From a virus, in the IMG/VR virus record IMGVR_UViG_3300007344_000103, positions 1 through 34,629 of that record: a stretch of 34,629 nucleotides of DNA, one strand, 5' to 3'. Under the pieces are notes generated by a model that saw only the letters and a program-made list of their open reading frames with translations, ran no database searches and was not told the DNA's origin. Below, in pieces: positions 30,794 through 34,629 of the stretch (position 1 is its first letter; the number at the start of each line of letters is the position of its first letter). The position numbers and the translations under genes are program-made.

Positions 30794-33007
30794 TTATTCC
30801 ACTTCTGTTCCTGGCATTCCTGCTTCGGAGGCGAATACCATGTCCCTTGACATGTTCATCTCCTCGCGTTTGATCTGATTGGCCTCGTGCTTGGGCGCGT
30901 TGCGGATCTGGTCTCGAAGAGCCTTGTTCTGTTCTTCGAGTTGGAACATCTGACCTTGCTGCTGCATCTGCATCTGTTGCATCTGCTGCTGCATAGCCAT
31001 GTCTTCTTGTCTCATGCGCTCGGCTTTCAGTTCTTTCAGTTCGAGGGACTCTTTCAGTTTGGTCATCAACTCCTGACTTGTGCGGGCGTTCTCGATGTTG
31101 ATGGCATCGAGCATTGTGAACCCTGTCTCTCTCGCGTTCTGTGCCATTGCGAGGGCATATTGCTGATACCTTGCCCTGCGCTCCTCGTCAATGAAGTCCT
31201 CCATCTCGATACGCACCTGCATGTCGATGACATTGAGGTCTTGCATGGCCTCCCAGAAATCTGCGCTTGCGTCAGAGAGAATGAGTTCCGCCTCTTCCCT
31301 GTTCTTGGGCTCCAAGAGCATTGTCTTGGCGGTATTTAATATGTCCTGCTCTATGAAGGCAAAGTGTTGGAAGAATCCCGACATGAGAGAAACGGTGCCG
31401 TTGCTGGCCTGTGCAACGGTGGCCTGCTGTGTACCTCCACCGATGTACGTCTGCTGCATCCCTCTCGTGATGTTCGATTGGGATACCACATTGTCCATGT
31501 CCGCTTTGAACTCCTTTCGCAGGGCTATGTACTGTGCCACGTTAGGGTCAAGGGTCATGTCCACTGTGTCCACCATCCTGTTGTTGTTGATGATGGGTTC
31601 CTCGGGGTCGGCCCTGTTGATGACTGTTACACCGAAGTTCTTGAGGTCTTCAATGATGTCTTTCGGAACGGCTGTATCCGCATAGAACACATACCCCTTT
31701 CCGAGGTCTCTGTCGATGTGTTCCCGAATCTTGTACTTGAACGCATCCAAGTCCTCCTGCATTTCTCTGAACCGGTCCACGGGACAGACGTTCGTTCCGA
31801 GTATCGTGTCGGGGCTGTAGATATGGATGGGCATGACCGGCCACTCAGGTCGGGCTATGTCGTAGCTGATGTTGTTGGATTCCCCGAAGTTGACAAGCAC
31901 CGTGTTTCCTATCAAAGTCCCCTCGTAGATGGTCTGATAGGATGTCCCGTCATCTTCCTTTATCGTGGCGATGAAGTATCCTGTCACACAGGCTATTCTA
32001 CGGGGTCCGTCCGATTCCAGCCAAGAGAATCCAGATTGGGGGACATTACCCATCACTCCGTTGAGTCCCGGCAGTGTTGCACTCCTGTTGCTGTCGAAGA
32101 GCTTCTTGAGTTCTTCCTCGGCATCGCTTCCGAGGGTGTACGCCTGCATGATCTCCTCGTGGGATTTCCAACTGATGAATCCCTTGAACAGGGCGTACCT
32201 GTTGTAGTCGTCATCTGAGTTGTCTCTGTCGAAGATGAGGTTCCAAGGGTCAATCTTTTCGAGGACGATTCTTCCATTGGATACTGTTCTGTGCGTTGCG
32301 CAATGCCTTCCAATGACGACATCCTTGAAACGCTTGGGCATGTAGTCCTTTACGCTGTTGGTGTTGTTGACATGAGTAAGGATGTCCATGCCGTACCGCT
32401 CGACCTTGTGGGCTGGTTTTCTCAGCGCCTCCTGAATAGCCCCGTCCATGTCCTTTGCCTCGGTTGCTCCTTCAGGCATGAACGTGGCGCCCATTTCGGA
32501 GAACCTCTTGAAGATGTCTGGCAGGAGTTTCTTGGCTTGAAGCATTGCGACCTTGGCCTGCCGCTTGGACTGCACGGAGGGATCAAGGGATTCGATTGTG
32601 ATGGTTGTCCCTGCGAAGTGCTTCACAACGGGGCCTACCATGTGCTGCACCACCTGATAGATCTCTGAACCATGGGTAAATTTGGCTGGACGCTCCTCCC
32701 CCTCTGCGGTTTCTGTCAGGTAGGCATAGCTGTTAACATCCTGCTGGGACTGATAGTACTTGTAATTGAGGAGCATCTCCTCTACGGGAGACCTGTGAAG
32801 GATGTGGCCGGGATTCCTCGTGGAGTAGAGAGGGGTATTGTAGTCGAGGTTCCACTGCGTGACCATGAAGCGGAGGTACTTGGCAATCATGCCGTGCATC
32901 CCCTTGTGTTCTTTTTTCAGGGCCCGTTTCGTGCCTACGACATTAGGGCGGTGGGTCTCCATCTGATGCGATGGGCCTTCCGTGTCAAGTAGCTTGTAGT
33001 TGTCCAT
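30794..33007 (-). CDS. Portal protein
   Basis: 737 residues, the size of podovirus portals. Early segments have the crown and wing pattern (GSEIYQVVQHMVGPVVKHF, then KIDPWNLIFDRDNSDDDY). A stem-like helical region follows (VDRFREMQEDLDAFKYKIRE), and the long C-terminus carries a Met/Gln-rich coiled coil at about 663-702 (MQQQMQQMQMQQQ), as in portal barrels. It forms the dodecameric ring through which DNA enters and leaves. It is the first gene of the head module and has its own promoter overlapped by an inverted repeat. No terminase gene precedes it inside the window; in the usual order it would lie further right. Confidence 0.85.
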   Translation of the reverse strand: MDNYKLLDTEGPSHQMETHRPNVVGTKRALKKEHKGMHGMIAKYLRFMVTQWNLDYNTPLYSTRNPGHILHRSPVEEMLLNYKYYQSQQDVNSYAYLTETAEGEERPAKFTHGSEIYQVVQHMVGPVVKHFAGTTITIESLDPSVQSKRQAKVAMLQAKKLLPDIFKRFSEMGATFMPEGATEAKDMDGAIQEALRKPAHKVERYGMDILTHVNNTNSVKDYMPKRFKDVVIGRHCATHRTVSNGRIVLEKIDPWNLIFDRDNSDDDYNRYALFKGFISWKSHEEIMQAYTLGSDAEEELKKLFDSNRSATLPGLNGVMGNVPQSGFSWLESDGPRRIACVTGYFIATIKEDDGTSYQTIYEGTLIGNTVLVNFGESNNISYDIARPEWPVMPIHIYSPDTILGTNVCPVDRFREMQEDLDAFKYKIREHIDRDLGKGYVFYADTAVPKDIIEDLKNFGVTVINRADPEEPIINNNRMVDTVDMTLDPNVAQYIALRKEFKADMDNVVSQSNITRGMQQTYIGGGTQQATVAQASNGTVSLMSGFFQHFAFIEQDILNTAKTMLLEPKNREEAELILSDASADFWEAMQDLNVIDMQVRIEMEDFIDEERRARYQQYALAMAQNARETGFTMLDAINIENARTSQELMTKLKESLELKELKAERMRQEDMAMQQQMQQMQMQQQGQMFQLEEQNKALRDQIRNAPKHEANQIKREEMNMSRDMVFASEAGMPGTEVE

Positions 33008-33018
33008 GCTGAGTTATC

Positions 33019-33041
33019 TCCGTAGGGGACAAAGCTACGGA
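33019..33041 (-). promoter_or_regulatory. Portal promoter -7 box (TAGCTTTG, 33030-33037) within an inverted repeat
   Basis: TCCGTAG (33019-33025) and CTACGGA (33035-33041) are perfect 7-bp arms with a 9-nt spacer. The minus-strand -7 box TAGCTTTG overlaps the upstream arm and most of the spacer. The portal ATG is 22 nt downstream of the box. No TTG stands at 17-23 nt; one lies only 12 nt upstream. Confidence 0.55.
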
Positions 33042-33066
33042 AGGGAACGCAATGGAGGGAATGATG

Positions 33067-33297
33067 TCAGAACGGGCAGGAAATCTCTTTCGGGATTCGC
33101 TGAAGTCGTGTCCTTAGCGTAGTGGTCGACACGAATTTCCCCGAAATGCAATACCCGACAGAACGGCCACAAAGGGTCTTCTTTATTCGTTTTCCTGTTC
33201 GGGTATTTATGCAGATGCCATCAGAAGTAAACTTGTAATGCTCCGCGCCACTAATCTGCCACACTAAATCGTATGTTGTTGACACTGTGTGTTTCAT
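33067..33297 (-). CDS. Small conserved Bacteroidota-phage protein
   Basis: 76 residues from ATG 33297; the frame extends upstream to a TTG, but the ATG gives the family-like start. Sequence pattern: YDLVWQISGAEHYKFTSDG, then RTGKRIKKTLCGRSVGY, ending in PKEISCPF. Similar short proteins are common in Bacteroidota phages and look like the N-terminal module found before HNH or NUMOD-type domains (aromatic-rich start, then GK.IK and GY). No nuclease core is present. It sits between the portal gene and an AT-rich methyltransferase gene. Function unknown. Confidence 0.6.
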   Translation of the reverse strand: MKHTVSTTYDLVWQISGAEHYKFTSDGICINTRTGKRIKKTLCGRSVGYCISGKFVSTTTLRTRLQRIPKEISCPF

Positions 33298-33339
33298 TGC
33301 ATAGTAAACTTTCGTGTATCGGAGAGTTATACGCAAGGG

Positions 33340-34053
33340 CTACCATAGCGTTAATTGAGACTTATGCGTTTCTAATCGTTTGCAAGCATTATCGTAATAC
33401 TCCTTATCAACTTCATAGGCTGTTAAGTCGTAACCCATATCCCAGCAGGCAATGGCAATACTTCCACTTCCTAAATGGGTGTCAAGGATTTTATCGCCTT
33501 GCTTTGCATACTTATCTAAAAGCCATTTGTATAAATCAGTCGGCTTTTGCGTTGGATGTATTTTACCTTCCTTTAATGCTTTTGCTCTTGCGTAAGTAAA
33601 TATCCTCATTGCTTTATCAAATGAAGTCCAAGCAAGTTCTCCGTCAGCAAGGCTAAAATCCCTTTGCCCTTTATCCCAAACAATCCAACCCATTTTAGGT
33701 GGTAAGTATTCCGTCATATAATTTGCACCCCAAACAATTTGATTTTTGCTTACCCTAAAAAGTTGCTCCCAATATTCAGCCGTTGGTATTGCCTTATCCC
33801 AATCTTTTTTAGCCCATTGTGTCCATCCATTATCTTTATTGCCTGCGTGGTTTTCTGCTCCTATTCCGTAAGGTGGGTCAACTATGGCTAAATCAAATTG
33901 TTTGTCTGCCATTGCCTTTAATGCTTGCAAACAGTCCTCGTTATAAATTGAAATGTTTGCCTTGATACCCGCCCCAGCGTATAACACGGGTTTGGCAAAA
34001 GCGGGGCTTCCGTTTTCCAAATCAACTTTTGTATGTAAATTATCTTCTGTCAT
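33340..34053 (-). CDS. DNA methyltransferase, DPPY type, paralogue of the plus-strand one
   Basis: 237 residues. Motif IV DPPYG is at 59-63, KIHPTQKP follows, and motif I is the variant ILDTHLGSGS. The order is beta class; adenine-N6 or cytosine-N4 is the likely target. Compared with the 204-aa enzyme at 24343-24957 it has an N-terminal extension of about 31 residues. The two share the central and C-terminal motifs and end in KSQLTLW versus KSQLTLF. The gene and its flank are much more AT-rich than the structural genes, which suggests recent acquisition. No cognate restriction enzyme is adjacent, so protection from host restriction is the simplest role. Confidence 0.9.
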   Translation of the reverse strand: MTEDNLHTKVDLENGSPAFAKPVLYAGAGIKANISIYNEDCLQALKAMADKQFDLAIVDPPYGIGAENHAGNKDNGWTQWAKKDWDKAIPTAEYWEQLFRVSKNQIVWGANYMTEYLPPKMGWIVWDKGQRDFSLADGELAWTSFDKAMRIFTYARAKALKEGKIHPTQKPTDLYKWLLDKYAKQGDKILDTHLGSGSIAIACWDMGYDLTAYEVDKEYYDNACKRLETHKSQLTLW

Positions 34054-34102
34054 TCTATTAAACTTTTGTGGTTAAATCCCCGCCTTCGCCAAGCCCGAAA
34101 AC

Positions 34103-34131
34103 GTTGTAAAACATTAAAACGATTTTACAAC
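34103..34131. repeat. Perfect 9-bp inverted repeat between two methyltransferase genes
   Basis: GTTGTAAAA (34103-34111) and TTTTACAAC (34123-34131) flank an 11-nt spacer. They lie in a 173-nt AT-rich gap (34054-34226) that holds no gene I can support. It could be a regulatory site, a weak terminator for the upstream methyltransferase, or a remnant of a mobile junction. Confidence 0.45.
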
Positions 34132-34226
34132 ACGGTATATAGTTAATGCCTAAGTTCGTGCTTAATTCAATCGTTTGTGCCTTTTTACCCATAATTAAAT
34201 ATTTTTTGCCCACGCTCTTTTGTTTC

Positions 34227-34629
34227 CTACGTCAGCAATTTGGTTTTAGCTTCGTTTATATAATTTTCATTTATATCAACACCAATATATTTTCTATTCA
34301 TTTTTTTAGCAACTCTTGCTGTTGTTCCTATACCTACAAATGGGTCAAAAACAATATCGCCTTCATTACTACACATATTTAAACATCTTTCTACTAATTC
34401 ATCAGGAAATGGACAAACGTGATTAGAATTTCTAACAGAAGGTATATCCCAAACACTTGTGCAATTTGGCTTATTCCAAACTTTAGGTTTACCAATCATA
34501 TAAATCCTTTGGTCAGCCATTGTTGGTCTTTTTGCAGCACTTATACCATTTCCTCTATTCCAAATTATTTCAGACCATATAACAAATTCATTTAACCAAT
34601 GTATAGGGTGGTAAAACTCGTTTTTTCTA
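34227..34629 (-). CDS. DNA methyltransferase, C-terminal part (gene runs off the right edge)
   Basis: The minus-strand frame is open from the window edge through 134 codons to the stop at 34227; the first internal ATG at 34520 is not the true start. The visible part begins with YHPIHWLNEFVIWSEIIWNRG, continues through PKVWNKPNCTSVWDIP, and ends with the SAM-binding motif DPFVGIGTTARVAKK and YIGVDINENYI. This is the C-terminal half of a beta-class enzyme; the DPPY motif must lie beyond the edge. It is a different subfamily from the two paralogues here. Strongly AT-rich. Confidence 0.8.
   Translation of the reverse strand, partial: RKNEFYHPIHWLNEFVIWSEIIWNRGNGISAAKRPTMADQRIYMIGKPKVWNKPNCTSVWDIPSVRNSNHVCPFPDELVERCLNMCSNEGDIVFDPFVGIGTTARVAKKMNRKYIGVDINENYINEAKTKLLT

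Noticed and set aside
34054-34226. Integron attC-like site in the gap with the 9-bp inverted repeat
   Set aside because: A GTTRRRY-like heptamer occurs, but I found no matching partner heptamer in the right place and no integrase in the window.
1-34629. CRISPR arrays, insertion sequences, attachment sites
   Set aside because: No regularly spaced repeats, transposase or integrase motifs, or terminal inverted repeats were seen on either strand.

Overview
The window is a 34.6 kb piece of a tailed, most likely short-tailed (podovirus-like), bacteriophage genome whose host belongs to the Bacteroidota. Two independent signals point to that host. Most gene starts have an A-rich leader and no Shine-Dalgarno sequence. 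Seven exact TAnnTTTG boxes, the -7 element of the Bacteroidota primary sigma factor, sit just upstream of gene starts, and two of them have a TTG/TTTG 18 nt further upstream. The structural gene order (portal, scaffold, capsid, head protein, several neck-size proteins, a very large tail protein, then internal or ejection proteins) resembles the crAss-like and other environmental Bacteroidota podoviruses. I see no terminase, DNA polymerase, integrase or endolysin, so this is a partial genome and I do not assign it to a named group.

Layout. The right end (about 33.3-34.6 kb) is an AT-rich island on the minus strand with two DNA methyltransferases, one running off the window edge, plus a small conserved phage gene at 33067-33297. 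The head module (33007 down to 25322, minus strand) holds the portal, scaffold, major capsid protein, a beta-rich head protein and two unknown proteins. It is divided by promoters at about 33030, 30692 and 26892, a terminator at 26903-26938, and a 12-bp stem at 25259-25295. A plus-strand island (21562-25081) encodes a small putative DNA-binding protein, an SF2 helicase, a zinc-knuckle peptide, a PD-(D/E)XK nuclease (DUF1064 type), a zinc-finger/HNH nuclease, an adenine/cytosine-N4 type methyltransferase and a 40-residue membrane peptide. It diverges from the tail module at a bidirectional promoter region (21440-21561) and converges with the head module at 25.1-25.3 kb.

The tail and ejection module (21439 down to 407, minus strand) is tightly packed, mostly with 4-bp ATGA overlaps. 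It holds neck or ring-type proteins, a 1679-residue tail hub/stabilisation protein, a 260-residue Ala/Gly/Gln-rich protein, a 533-residue protein, a 2955-residue polyvalent ejection protein with a GNAT acetyltransferase-like segment, and a spanin-like membrane protein. At the far left is the N-terminus of a metallophosphoesterase with its own promoter-like box.

Most notable observations: (i) a 42-residue gene of a recognisable small phage family nested out of frame inside a disordered linker of the 2955-residue gene; (ii) two paralogous, AT-rich methyltransferases on opposite strands with near-identical C-terminal tails, plus a third, unrelated one; (iii) a terminator whose loop carries the -33 element of the next promoter; (iv) a tandem operator-like repeat between the portal and scaffold genes; (v) one beta domain repeated in three different virion proteins.
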